A stretch of DNA of 52,208 bases from an uncultured Pseudomonadota bacterium. GTDB taxonomy: Bacteria; Pseudomonadota; Gammaproteobacteria; Enterobacterales; Succinivibrionaceae. The stretch covers positions 1 to 52,208 of the forward strand of contig OMYE01000019.1 of the NCBI GenBank assembly GCA_900315145.1, in the 5' to 3' direction. The notes below the pieces were generated by a model. It made no database searches and had not been told where the DNA came from. It saw only the letters and a program-made list of their open reading frames with translations. The translations under genes were made by a program, and so were the position numbers. Below are positions 40,044 through 48,357 of the stretch, piece after piece. How positions within the stretch are numbered: position 1 is the stretch's first letter; the number at the start of each line of letters is the position of its first letter.

Positions 40044-41077
40044 TGGGCCAGTTGGTTTATATCTTAGGAAGATCTGGAACAGGAAAATCTTATTCCATGA
40101 GAAATCTTGATCCTGAAAAATTTGCTGTGATCAATGTTCAAGGGAAATGGTTCCCGTTTAAGAATGCCAGCAAGATCAAGTATGTGGTAACTGATGACAG
40201 CGATTCTATTGTAAAAAATATTAAGGGTCTGGCAACTACTTATGATATTATTGTAGTCGATGATTTCCAGTATGTAATGGCTAATGAATTTATGCGCAGA
40301 GCAATGGAGCGTGGATATGATAAATTCACTGAAATTGGTCGTCACGCTTGGGACATTGCAAACTGCGTTAAAGATCTTCCTGCAGAAACAGTCGTATATG
40401 TAATGTGTCACACTGATACTGATCAGGAAGGTTTGGAGAGGCTTAAGACAATTGGTAAAATGCTTGATGAAAAAATCGTTATGGAAGGTATGAGTACTAT
40501 TGTCCTTAAGACAAATGTATCCGACGGGAAATATACATTCTTGACTCAGAATAATGGTAAAGATACTGCTAAATCACCGGCGGGTATGTTTCCTTCTTAT
40601 GCTATTGATAATGATCTGAAATATGTAGACGATAAGATCAGATCTTATTATGGATTTGAAGGATCTAAGTCTGAGACAGAAATGGCAGAGGCTGATGCAG
40701 AAGCTGTACGGGAAGATCCTAAAACAGAAAAGAAAACCAGGAGACGCCATTCTGTGACAGAATCTGATACAGCTGAAAAATCTTCTGTGGCAGAGGTTGA
40801 TGAACCTACAGAACCTGAGGAATCTGCACCGCCTCGCCGTAGGCGTCGTGCATTGAAAAAAGAAGCAGATCTTGAAAGAAAAGAGATTGCTGATGAAATC
40901 GCTACGGACATTCCGGATGGTGATGAGGAAGAAGTTTCTTATGAAGAAACAGAAGAGCCTGAAGTTATCCGCAATCTCAAGCGTAAAAGCAGAAGTCAGG
41001 AAGAATCTGCAGATGAAACTGTAGATCAGAGCGAAGAAACTCCGGCGCCTACTCGCAGGCGTCGTAGAAGAGTCTAA
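40043..41077 (+). CDS. RecA-fold ATPase (Sak4-like) with acidic-basic tail
   Basis: A 344-aa protein. Walker A is GRSGTGKS (residues 9-16), and Walker B is DIIVVDDFQ (D73-D74). It resembles phage RecA-fold/Sak4-type ATPases paired with a single-strand-binding protein, as here. Residues about 205-344 are a long disordered tail alternating acidic segments with Arg-rich patches (APPRRRRRALKK, TRRRRRRV at the C-terminus), unusual for the family and possibly a DNA- or SSB-binding tether. It should promote annealing or strand exchange in recombination-dependent replication. Confidence 0.83.
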   Translation: MGQLVYILGRSGTGKSYSMRNLDPEKFAVINVQGKWFPFKNASKIKYVVTDDSDSIVKNIKGLATTYDIIVVDDFQYVMANEFMRRAMERGYDKFTEIGRHAWDIANCVKDLPAETVVYVMCHTDTDQEGLERLKTIGKMLDEKIVMEGMSTIVLKTNVSDGKYTFLTQNNGKDTAKSPAGMFPSYAIDNDLKYVDDKIRSYYGFEGSKSETEMAEADAEAVREDPKTEKKTRRRHSVTESDTAEKSSVAEVDEPTEPEESAPPRRRRRALKKEADLERKEIADEIATDIPDGDEEEVSYEETEEPEVIRNLKRKSRSQEESADETVDQSEETPAPTRRRRRRV

Positions 41078-41108
41078 TAAATATTAAAATATTAAGGAGG
41101 ATTTATAA

Positions 41109-41573
41109 ATGGATTTTAAAGAATTTGACAAGCAGGTCGATGTAGAACAGCTGAAGAATGATGCTGCAGAAATTAAGAAAAATGGCGGTACGGGAGATTT
41201 TCCTGAGTTGCCGGCAGGGACTTATGTGATCAAGCTGGATAAACTTGAACTTGGTTCTACAAAAGATAAGCGTCCCATGATGAGAGGGCAGTTTTCTATT
41301 GTAGAAGGCCAGTATAAAAAACAGAAGATGTTTGTGAACCGTGTAGTATATGGTACAAAAAATGATGCTAACATGATCGCGAATGTTCTCGGATTTCTGG
41401 AGTCTCTTGCTCCGTCAGAAGATATTGGTCCTTTTGTTTTTAATGGATATGCTGCCCTTGCAGAATTGATCATGGATGTTGCAGAAGACGTCGCTGGACT
41501 TACTTATGAAGTTGAATATGATCCGGATGCATTTAATCCCATTTCCATCAAGGAGGTTTTCGAAGAAGAGTAA
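41109..41573 (+). CDS. SSB-like DUF669 protein
   Basis: A 154-aa protein behind AAGGAGGATTTAT. The pattern MDFKEFDKQVDVEQL, FPELPAGTYVIKLDKLELGSTKDKRPMMRGQFSIVEG, VNRVVYGTKNDANMIANVLGFLESL is that of DUF669, a family related to phage single-strand-binding OB-fold proteins. It ends acidic (EEVFEEE), as SSB tails do. It follows the RecA-fold ATPase, its usual partner. A strong terminator follows. Confidence 0.86.
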   Translation: MDFKEFDKQVDVEQLKNDAAEIKKNGGTGDFPELPAGTYVIKLDKLELGSTKDKRPMMRGQFSIVEGQYKKQKMFVNRVVYGTKNDANMIANVLGFLESLAPSEDIGPFVFNGYAALAELIMDVAEDVAGLTYEVEYDPDAFNPISIKEVFEEE

Positions 41574-41602
41574 ATAATTCGCTCCGTATTGTTATAATTT
41601 TG

Positions 41603-41645
41603 AAAACTACCGGCTGGTATAATTGCCGGCCGGTAGTTTTTATGT
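41603..41645 (+). terminator. Strong terminator after the SSB-like gene
   Basis: AAAACTACCGG (41603-41613) pairs with CCGGTAGTTTT (41630-41640), then TTAT. It lies right before the polymerase ribosome site, so some read-through must supply the downstream genes. Confidence 0.85.
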
Positions 41646-41658
41646 GGAGAAAATTATT

Positions 41659-43374
41659 ATGCTTAATTTTTATGATTTTGAGGTTTTTGATTATGATTGG
41701 ATGGTTGTAAATATTAATCCGATAGAGCGGACAAGAACTTCTATTATAAATGATTCCGAAAAACTTAAAAGGTATTTTGAAGACCATAAGAATGAAATTT
41801 GGATAGGTTATAATAATAGGAGATATGATCAATACATTTTAAAAGCTATATTGTTGGATATGGATCCTGCAGAGGTAAACCGCTGGATTATTAAAGAAAA
41901 TAAAGGGGGCTGGCAATATTCTTCTTTATTTAACAAAATTACTATGATTAATTTTGACACCATGCTTCGTACTGATACCGGTTTAAAAACCTTGGAAGCC
42001 TTTATGGGAAATGATATTAGAGAAACTTCAGTACCATTTGACATAGGTAGAAAATTAACTCCAGAAGAACTTGCAGAAACTGAAAAATATTGTACTCATG
42101 ATGTAGAACAGACCATTGAAGTATTTCTTGCAAGAAAAGCTGAATTTGATGCTGCCATGGGCTTGGTGAAAATCTTCAATTTACCATTATCTTATATGGG
42201 AAAAACCGGTGCCCAAAGAGTTGCAAAAATACTTGGAGGAAAAGGACAAAAATTCAATGATGAATTTGAATTTCCGATTGTACCGACATTAAAATTAAGC
42301 AAATATAAATATGTTGCAGATTGGTATAGAAATCCAAAGAATCATAATTATAAGGCAAAGCAAGACGTAATAATTGCAGAAGTTCCCCATAGGTTTAAAT
42401 GGGGAGGAGCACACGGTGCAATTAGGCGATATTATGGCGAGGGCATTTACGTTATGGCAGATGTTACAGCTTATTATCCAAGTTTACAACTGAGATATAA
42501 GTTTGGATATCGTAACATGAATAACCCCGAAAACTTTGAAAAAATTCATGGTGAAAATCTCAGATTTAAAGCATTGGGAGATAAGACTGCACGATTGCCA
42601 TATAAAATTGCAGATAATGCGATATCTGGTCAATTAAAGGATCAGTTTTCTCCTTTATTTGATCCACGAGAAAATAATGCAATCTGTGTTAATGGTCAAT
42701 TGTTATTGGTAGATCTTATTGAAAAATTGGAACCATATATTGAATTGATTCAATCCAATACGGACGGTATCCTTTTTAAAATGCCGGTAAGATATAAAAA
42801 TGTTGAGGCTTGGTATAATATTATTGATGATGTTGTATGGGGCTGGGAAAATCGAACTGGCATGCGGATGGGGTTTGATATTTTTACTAAAGTTTTTCAA
42901 AAAGATGTCAATAATTATTTATTGGTAGGCTTAGGTGGAAAAACCAAAACAAAAGGTGCTTATACGAAATCATTAAGTAAAGTAGATTTTGATTTACCAA
43001 TAATCAATAAAGCAATGGTAGATTATATGGTCCACAGTACTCCGATAGAAAAAACGGTAAGAGATTGTAATGAATTAAAAATGTTTCAAAAGGTTTTTAA
43101 ACTTTCTGGAAAATATTGGAGGGTGTGGCATAATGGTAAATATTACTTAGAAAAATGCTATCGTGTTTTTGCATCGAAAAACACAAAAGATACATATCTC
43201 GGTAAACTTAAATCTAAAGGGGCAACAATAGAAAAATTTGGTAATTGTCCTGATCATTGTTTTATTGATAATGGCAATATAAATGGAAAGGAGGTTCCTG
43301 ATAGTCTTGATAAGCAATGGTACATTGATTTAACGAAAGAGAGATTGCGGCAATATGGAGTAGCTATAACATGA
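41659..43374 (+). CDS. Small family B DNA polymerase
   Basis: A 571-aa polymerase from the ATG after GTGGAG. The 3'-5' exonuclease motifs are D6-x-E8 (FYDFEVF), D57 (YNNRRYDQ) and Y144..D148 (YCTHDVE). Polymerase motif A is D268-VTAYYPSL, motif B is K316-IADNAISG, and motif C is SNTDG with D369. In motif C the first Asp of the usual DTD is Asn367. The length matches phi29-type enzymes, but no terminal protein gene is recognised and a primase-helicase follows. It should therefore work with conventional priming. It is the main replicase of the phage. Confidence 0.88.
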   Translation: MLNFYDFEVFDYDWMVVNINPIERTRTSIINDSEKLKRYFEDHKNEIWIGYNNRRYDQYILKAILLDMDPAEVNRWIIKENKGGWQYSSLFNKITMINFDTMLRTDTGLKTLEAFMGNDIRETSVPFDIGRKLTPEELAETEKYCTHDVEQTIEVFLARKAEFDAAMGLVKIFNLPLSYMGKTGAQRVAKILGGKGQKFNDEFEFPIVPTLKLSKYKYVADWYRNPKNHNYKAKQDVIIAEVPHRFKWGGAHGAIRRYYGEGIYVMADVTAYYPSLQLRYKFGYRNMNNPENFEKIHGENLRFKALGDKTARLPYKIADNAISGQLKDQFSPLFDPRENNAICVNGQLLLVDLIEKLEPYIELIQSNTDGILFKMPVRYKNVEAWYNIIDDVVWGWENRTGMRMGFDIFTKVFQKDVNNYLLVGLGGKTKTKGAYTKSLSKVDFDLPIINKAMVDYMVHSTPIEKTVRDCNELKMFQKVFKLSGKYWRVWHNGKYYLEKCYRVFASKNTKDTYLGKLKSKGATIEKFGNCPDHCFIDNGNINGKEVPDSLDKQWYIDLTKERLRQYGVAIT

Positions 43375-45281
43375 TCAATTTATTTAAAGGTTATGTTCCG
43401 ACTAAAAATAAAAAATGCTTAATTCCATTTAAGAATAAATCCGCTTCAGAATTACAAAGTTACGATCAAGTTACAAATCTACCAGAATATGCCGGTATAC
43501 TGGCTGAAAATGCAATACTTATAGATATTGATGATTTTGAACAGTCAGAAATTTTATTCCAGATTGTAGATGATTTACAGCTTAATTGTAGAGTTTATAG
43601 GACAACTCGAGGTAAACATTTTTTATTTAAAAATGTTACTTCAGACGGAAAAATTATTCAACGTACTTGTAAAATAAAAACTTCCCTTGCTTGCGGATTA
43701 AAAGCAGATATAAAAGTGGGATGTAAAAATTCATATTCTGTTTTAAAGTTTGATAACAAAGAACGGGAAATATTGTATGATATTTTTGAAGATGAAGAAT
43801 ATGAAGTTGTTCCAAAATGGTTACTTCCGATAAAATATTCTGCAGAGTTTATTACGATGGAGTCTGGAGATGGAAGAAATCAGAGTCTTTTCAATTATAT
43901 TCTTACTTTACAGAGTTGCGATTTTTCAGTAGAAGAAGCTCGAGAAACAATAAGGATCATTAATAAATACATTTTAAAAGATCCTTTAGATGATTCTGAA
44001 ATAGACACTATTCTTAGAGATGAAGCATTTAATAAGCCGGTATTTTTTGCAAGAGGAGGAAGATTTCTTTTTGATAGGTTTGCAACCTATATAAAAAATA
44101 ACAGCCATATTATAAAAATTAATGGGCAGCTTCATATTTACAAAGACGGCATATATATTAATAATCTTAAATATATAGAATCAGAAATGGTAAGACAGCT
44201 GCCAGGATTAAGTAAAGCAAAAAGAGCCGAAGCGATGTCATATTTAGATCTGCTAATAGAACAGGACACTGAACCAAGCGGAGCCGAACTAATAGCTTTC
44301 AAAAATGGCATTTACAATATTGATACGGACGAATTCATAGGATTTTCTCCAGATTATATAATTACTAATAAGATTAATTATGATTATATTCTGGAGGCTT
44401 ATTCTGAATTAGTAGACATAACTTTAGATAAGTTAGCATGTCATGATGAAAAAATTCGTGATTTATTGGAAGAAGTAGTAGGCTATACGTTTTATAGACG
44501 TAATGAATTACGTAAAGCATTCGTTCTTATTGGAGATAAGGTAAATGGAAAATCGACATATCTTGATATGATAAAAACTCTATTAGGAGATATTAATACG
44601 GCAGCATTGGATCTGGGAGAATTGGGAGATAGGTTTAAAACTGCAGAATTATTCGGAAAACTTGCAAATATTGGTGATGATATTGATGATAATTTTATCC
44701 CAAATCCTGCAGTATTTAAAAAGCTAGTTTCCGGTGACAGATTGAATGCTGAGAAAAAAGGTAAGGATCCATTTGATTTTAATAACTATGCCAAAATGCT
44801 TTTTTCTGCTAATGATATGCCGAGGATTAAAGATAAATCCGGAGCAGTATTAAACAGGTTAGTTATTGTACCTTTTAATGCGAAATTTTTACCTACAGAT
44901 CCTGATTTTGACCCTTATATTAAATACAAACTGAGACAGCCAGAATGTATGCAATATTTAATTCAGTTAGGACTAGACGGTTTGAAGTATATTCTTAAAC
45001 ATCAACAGTTCACTGAATCTGAAAAGGTTAAAAAGGAAATGCAGGAATATGAAGAACAGAATAATCCAATTTTACTGTTTTTCAAAGAAGAAAGCAAGAT
45101 CGAAAATGAACCGACAAGTTCAGTTTACAGGCATTATACTGAATTTTGTTTAGCAAACAATTTTACTCCTATGAGTAACATAGAATTTTCAAAACAAGTT
45201 AAGAAATATTATGGCCTTAAAATTGTCAACAAAACCATTAAAGGTAAAAAATACAGAATTTTTGTAAAGGAGGATGAATGA
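43371..45281 (+). CDS. Primase-helicase (prim-pol plus SF3 helicase)
   Basis: A 636-aa protein overlapping the polymerase stop. The N-terminal part holds an archaeo-eukaryotic primase-like acidic motif, D52-I-D54 (ILIDIDDFE), and TTRGKHFLFK. The C-terminal superfamily 3 helicase has Walker A GDKVNGKST (388-396), Walker B LANIGDDID (D436-D437) and the downstream KMLFSANDMP sensor. P4-type proteins with this layout prime and open the replication fork. A DUF5906-like segment supports the family. It is coupled to a small gene by overlapping codons. Confidence 0.9.
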   Translation: MINLFKGYVPTKNKKCLIPFKNKSASELQSYDQVTNLPEYAGILAENAILIDIDDFEQSEILFQIVDDLQLNCRVYRTTRGKHFLFKNVTSDGKIIQRTCKIKTSLACGLKADIKVGCKNSYSVLKFDNKEREILYDIFEDEEYEVVPKWLLPIKYSAEFITMESGDGRNQSLFNYILTLQSCDFSVEEARETIRIINKYILKDPLDDSEIDTILRDEAFNKPVFFARGGRFLFDRFATYIKNNSHIIKINGQLHIYKDGIYINNLKYIESEMVRQLPGLSKAKRAEAMSYLDLLIEQDTEPSGAELIAFKNGIYNIDTDEFIGFSPDYIITNKINYDYILEAYSELVDITLDKLACHDEKIRDLLEEVVGYTFYRRNELRKAFVLIGDKVNGKSTYLDMIKTLLGDINTAALDLGELGDRFKTAELFGKLANIGDDIDDNFIPNPAVFKKLVSGDRLNAEKKGKDPFDFNNYAKMLFSANDMPRIKDKSGAVLNRLVIVPFNAKFLPTDPDFDPYIKYKLRQPECMQYLIQLGLDGLKYILKHQQFTESEKVKKEMQEYEEQNNPILLFFKEESKIENEPTSSVYRHYTEFCLANNFTPMSNIEFSKQVKKYYGLKIVNKTIKGKKYRIFVKEDE

Positions 45282-45445
45282 CAAAATGGCATGAAATAAC
45301 AAGAGAATGGTCAATTTGGCGTTTTATTCGTTGGTTGATATTGGTAGAACGATCTGCCATTAAAAATGCTGATAACATAAGAAAAACATCAGATAAAGAC
45401 TTAGAAAATGATTGGTATGAATTTTTAATGGAGGAGAAAAAATAA
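45278..45445 (+). CDS. 55-aa basic protein between primase and dNMP kinase
   Basis: A 55-aa ORF starting MTKWHEITREWSIWRFIRWL and ending YEFLMEEKK, rich in Trp and Arg. Its ATG overlaps the primase stop (ATGA) and its stop overlaps the kinase start (TAATG), so it is translated as part of the chain. It may be a small helical accessory to the primase or kinase. Function unknown. Confidence 0.72.
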   Translation: MTKWHEITREWSIWRFIRWLILVERSAIKNADNIRKTSDKDLENDWYEFLMEEKK

Positions 45446-45918
45446 TGCGAATAATCCTTGAAGGCGCAGACGGTGTTGGTAAAACTACATTGGCAAATAT
45501 TTTAGCGTTTAAATATGGGCTTGATATTTGTCATTGTACACAGCATGATCCAGCAGATTTTAGATTCTATAAAGAATCTGTAAGAAAAAATAATGTCATT
45601 TGGGACAGGCATACTATTGGAGAATTAATTTATCCTAAGATATTTGATAGAAAACCGCAGATCAGTGGTGAAGATGTAAGAATCGTATTGTGGAATGCAA
45701 AAGAGCTTGATACAAAAATTTTTGTTCTTACAGAAGATCCGCTTTTGATTCAGAAAAGACTGCTTGACAGAGGTGGAGAAGATCCTAGGATTTTTGATAA
45801 TATCAATTGGATAAATGATCAGTTTATTTTTTATGCTAAACAGTTCAATGTTCCTGTGATCAGCACATCGTCTATGACACTTAATGGAATTTTTAACATG
45901 ATTGAAAAGGAGGACTAA
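45445..45918 (+). CDS. Deoxynucleoside monophosphate (dTMP-type) kinase
   Basis: A 157-aa P-loop kinase. The nucleotide site is GADGVGKTT (residues 7-15). WDRHTIGE supplies the substrate/lid DR motif, and RLLDRGGEDPRIFD the lid. It is shorter than bacterial thymidylate kinases. Together with the thymidylate-synthase-family gene and the dUTPase it forms a nucleotide cassette. In T4 a comparable phage kinase phosphorylates hydroxymethyl-dCMP as well as dTMP, so its true substrate may be a modified nucleotide. Confidence 0.83.
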   Translation: MRIILEGADGVGKTTLANILAFKYGLDICHCTQHDPADFRFYKESVRKNNVIWDRHTIGELIYPKIFDRKPQISGEDVRIVLWNAKELDTKIFVLTEDPLLIQKRLLDRGGEDPRIFDNINWINDQFIFYAKQFNVPVISTSSMTLNGIFNMIEKED

Positions 45919-45921
45919 ATA

Positions 45922-46683
45922 ATGGCAGCAGGAAAACTCGGTTATAACACCACACAGCTCACCCCCCAGGATGCATTTGAGAGACATATTTATCACAGAG
46001 ATCAGTTTGCTCATTATTTGAGATGGAGTCATGTACTGAAAAACGCAAAAATCGGTCAGACTATTCTCGATTTTGGCTGTGGATCTGGTGAGATTCTTGA
46101 GGTATTTTATCGTAATCGATATCGTCCTAAGAAATATCTGGGTCTTGATATTAGGGCAAAAACTATTGCGGAGAATTCAGAGAAGTTTAGAAATCTTGAT
46201 TTTGCAGAATTCCGTCAGGTCGATCTTTGTCAGTCTGAACTTGATCTTGGTATGACATTTGATATTGTAACTTGCTTTGAGGTCATTGAGCATATCGGCC
46301 ATAAGAATGCTGATAATTTCCTTGATAACATTGCGTTCCATTGCAATAAAAATACTACAGTTTTTCTCAGCACTCCCAATTATGATCCTCACGTAGGAGC
46401 AGCAGAAAATCATATGCTCGGAAAAGACGGAACAGAAGTTGGGGAGTGGGATCATTTTGAACTTCAGGATAAATTGTCCGAATATTTTACCATTGAAAGA
46501 AAATATGGAACATTTGCTTCTATTAAAGATTATAAAGAGGATCTGGTTGGTTGGAGAAAAGAAGCATTTGATGAACTGAGAAAATATTATGATACCAACC
46601 TTCTTGCCAATATGATGGCTCCCATGATTCCTGCCGAGCATGCTAGAAATTGTCTTTGGGTTTTAAAAGTACGGGAGGATTAA
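45922..46683 (+). CDS. Class I SAM-dependent methyltransferase
   Basis: A 253-aa methyltransferase starting after AAGGAGGACTAAATA. SAM-binding motif I is TILDFGCGSGEILE, motif II LGLDI, motif III FAEFRQVDL and motif IV DIVTCFEVIEHI. The C-terminus contains FLSTPNYDPHVGAAENHMLGKD. It lacks the NPPY/DPPY motif of DNA adenine methylases and the PC motif of cytosine-5 methylases. It thus resembles small-molecule or glycan/nucleotide methyltransferases. In this cassette it may modify a base or nucleotide. No substrate is assigned. Confidence 0.83.
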   Translation: MAAGKLGYNTTQLTPQDAFERHIYHRDQFAHYLRWSHVLKNAKIGQTILDFGCGSGEILEVFYRNRYRPKKYLGLDIRAKTIAENSEKFRNLDFAEFRQVDLCQSELDLGMTFDIVTCFEVIEHIGHKNADNFLDNIAFHCNKNTTVFLSTPNYDPHVGAAENHMLGKDGTEVGEWDHFELQDKLSEYFTIERKYGTFASIKDYKEDLVGWRKEAFDELRKYYDTNLLANMMAPMIPAEHARNCLWVLKVRED

Positions 46684-47004
46684 ATGGAAAAGCATCGATA
46701 TAAAATAATTACATTATGTGGGAGTACTAAATTTAAGGAAGATTTTCTTAGAGAACAAGAAAGATTGACTCTCGCAGGAAATGTAGTAATAAGCGTTGGG
46801 GTGTTCGGCCATGCTGACAATATATCGATGGAAGATAGCATTAAAATTATGCTAGATGATATTCATAGACAAAAAATTGAAATGGCCGATGAAATTTTCG
46901 TAATAAATAAAAATGATTATATAGGTTTATCTACTAGAAATGAAATCAATTATGCAATGGTCTGTGGAAAAACCATAAGATATATGGAGAAACATTATGA
47001 ATAA
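46684..47004 (+). CDS. Nucleoside 2-deoxyribosyltransferase-like protein
   Basis: A 106-aa protein beginning right after the methyltransferase stop with GGGAGGATT upstream. TLCGSTKFKEDFLREQERLTLAGN, DDIHRQKIEMADEIFVINKNDYIGLSTRNEINYAM match the nucleoside 2-deoxyribosyltransferase-like fold, with the typical GST(K) opening and the E of the TRNEI segment. Members exchange or hydrolyse the base-sugar bond of deoxynucleosides or nucleotides. Activity here would fit base exchange or salvage. It overlaps the thymidylate-synthase-family gene. Confidence 0.8.
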   Translation: MEKHRYKIITLCGSTKFKEDFLREQERLTLAGNVVISVGVFGHADNISMEDSIKIMLDDIHRQKIEMADEIFVINKNDYIGLSTRNEINYAMVCGKTIRYMEKHYE

Positions 47005-47809
47005 AATAGATGATATCTATTATGATTTATGTTACAAATTGTTGAAATGTGGAAATGAAGTAAAAGGGACAAGAGAATTAAATAATGTCAAGATTGAGTT
47101 AAAAGACATTGATAAAAACCTTGTCAGCATTAGAGATATTTCTCCTGCATATTTGTTCGGTGAATGGATTTGGTATTTTACTGGAAGAAATTCAATGGAA
47201 TTTATTTCATCTTTCGGTTCAATGTGGAAAAGGCTCACCGATGACGGAAAAACCAGCAACAGTGCATATGGTTATATAATGAAATCAAAACACGGTTTTG
47301 ATCAAATAACAACTATCATTAAACTTCTTGAAGAAGATCCAGAGTCACGCCGGGCCGTTATCAATATTAATACTCCGAATCCAAATGTAATTACTACGAA
47401 AGATGAACCATGTACAATTGCGTTGCAGTTTATGATTAGAAATGGAAAACTTAATTGTACAGCAATGATGAGGAGTAACGATATCTGGTTTGGTTTTCCA
47501 TATGATGTGGCGTTTTTCACGGAACTTCAAAAGTTTATTGCAGATAAATTAAATGTAGGATACGGTACTTATACTCATTTTGTTACTAGTCTGCATTTGT
47601 ATGAGAGAAATTATAAAGATGTAGAAAAGATTATTGATGACCCGATCAGTAAACCGATATCTTTTGATAGAAAAAAATTTCATGATAGTGCATATTTAAT
47701 CGGTGATTTTATTGAGGCTGCTGAAAAATATGAAACACCGGATCAGATCAAGAGATTGATGATTTCGCTTGCTGAAAGATATTTTGATTTTAAACAAGGA
47801 GAAGAATAA
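46997..47809 (+). CDS. Thymidylate-synthase-family enzyme, probable dCMP (hydroxy)methylase
   Basis: A 270-aa ThyA-fold protein. Residues align with E. coli ThyA at a constant offset of seven: the nucleophile is C139 (EPCTIALQF), and R159-S160-N-D162 (MRSNDIW), H200 and Y202 (LHLYERN), and PESRRAV phosphate arginines are present. The position of ThyA N177, which reads the uracil ring, is D170 (FGFPYD). Asp at this site is the mark of T4-type deoxycytidylate hydroxymethylase, which accepts dCMP instead of dUMP. The His after the nucleophile is Thr140. It should use a folate one-carbon donor to make 5-methyl or 5-hydroxymethyl-dCMP. Confidence 0.82.
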   Translation: MNKIDDIYYDLCYKLLKCGNEVKGTRELNNVKIELKDIDKNLVSIRDISPAYLFGEWIWYFTGRNSMEFISSFGSMWKRLTDDGKTSNSAYGYIMKSKHGFDQITTIIKLLEEDPESRRAVININTPNPNVITTKDEPCTIALQFMIRNGKLNCTAMMRSNDIWFGFPYDVAFFTELQKFIADKLNVGYGTYTHFVTSLHLYERNYKDVEKIIDDPISKPISFDRKKFHDSAYLIGDFIEAAEKYETPDQIKRLMISLAERYFDFKQGEE

Positions 47810-47815
47810 ACATTT

Positions 47816-48238
47816 ATGAAGATAAAAGTGATTGATTTTGGTTATTCCAAACTTCCTGAAAGAGGACATTATAATGACGCTGGTGCAGATGTTAGAGTTT
47901 GCATGCATGATAAAAATTCTATTACTATCTGGCCCCATACTACAGAGGCTATTCCATTGGGATATGGTCTTGAAATTCCAGACGGTTATATGGCATGCGT
48001 TTTTCCCAGATCAGGATTAAGTAAAAATGGCATTGTTTGTGAATTGCCTCCGATTGATTCTGGATATCGTGGAGAAATCCATGCAATAGTCCATAATGGA
48101 AGTAACGTTAAGCAGCAGTTTAAAAACGGCGAACGAATTGGCCAGCTTGTTATCCTTCCTGTAATAATGGCAGATTTTGTCACAGATCTTGGAGATGATA
48201 GGGGTAACGGCGCGTTTGGATCAACCGGGTTAAAGTAA
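47816..48238 (+). CDS. dUTPase (trimeric, possible dCTPase activity)
   Basis: A 140-aa homotrimeric dUTPase. Motif 1 is NDAGADVRV, motif 2 PRSGLS, motif 3 IDSGYRGEIHAIVHN, motif 4 RIGQLVI, and motif 5 RGNGAFGSTG. All five conserved elements are present and the length is normal. It hydrolyses dUTP to dUMP and keeps uracil out of DNA. If the genome uses a modified cytosine, the enzyme might also limit unmodified dCTP, though nothing in the sequence shows this. AAGGAGAAG lies 14 bases before the ATG. Last gene of the nucleotide block. Confidence 0.93.
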   Translation: MKIKVIDFGYSKLPERGHYNDAGADVRVCMHDKNSITIWPHTTEAIPLGYGLEIPDGYMACVFPRSGLSKNGIVCELPPIDSGYRGEIHAIVHNGSNVKQQFKNGERIGQLVILPVIMADFVTDLGDDRGNGAFGSTGLK

Positions 48239-48262
48239 ATCTGCACAAAAACATAAGATCAT

Positions 48263-48348
48263 CCTTGTTAACAATGTCAATGTATATTCATGACAATATA
48301 TCATATAATAGATAATGTAAATGACATGTATTGGCATTGTTGACAAGG
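48263..48348 (+). promoter_or_regulatory. Early-class promoter inside a large imperfect inverted repeat
   Basis: -35 TGTATA (48281-48286), 17-bp spacer, -10 TATAAT (48304-48309), then AGATAATGTAAATGACA as in the other early promoters. Outer arms CCTTGTTAACAATGTCAATG (48263-48282) and CATTGTTGACAAGG (48335-48348, with further pairing inward) are complementary. The right arm includes part of the AAGGAGG ribosome site. Transcripts from upstream could fold and hide that site, while those starting here would not. Confidence 0.75.
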
Positions 48349-48357
48349 AGGTTTATC

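Noticed and set aside
41593..41598. TATAAT before the polymerase terminator as a promoter
   Set aside because: No -35-like hexamer at 16-18 bp, and a strong terminator hairpin follows directly.
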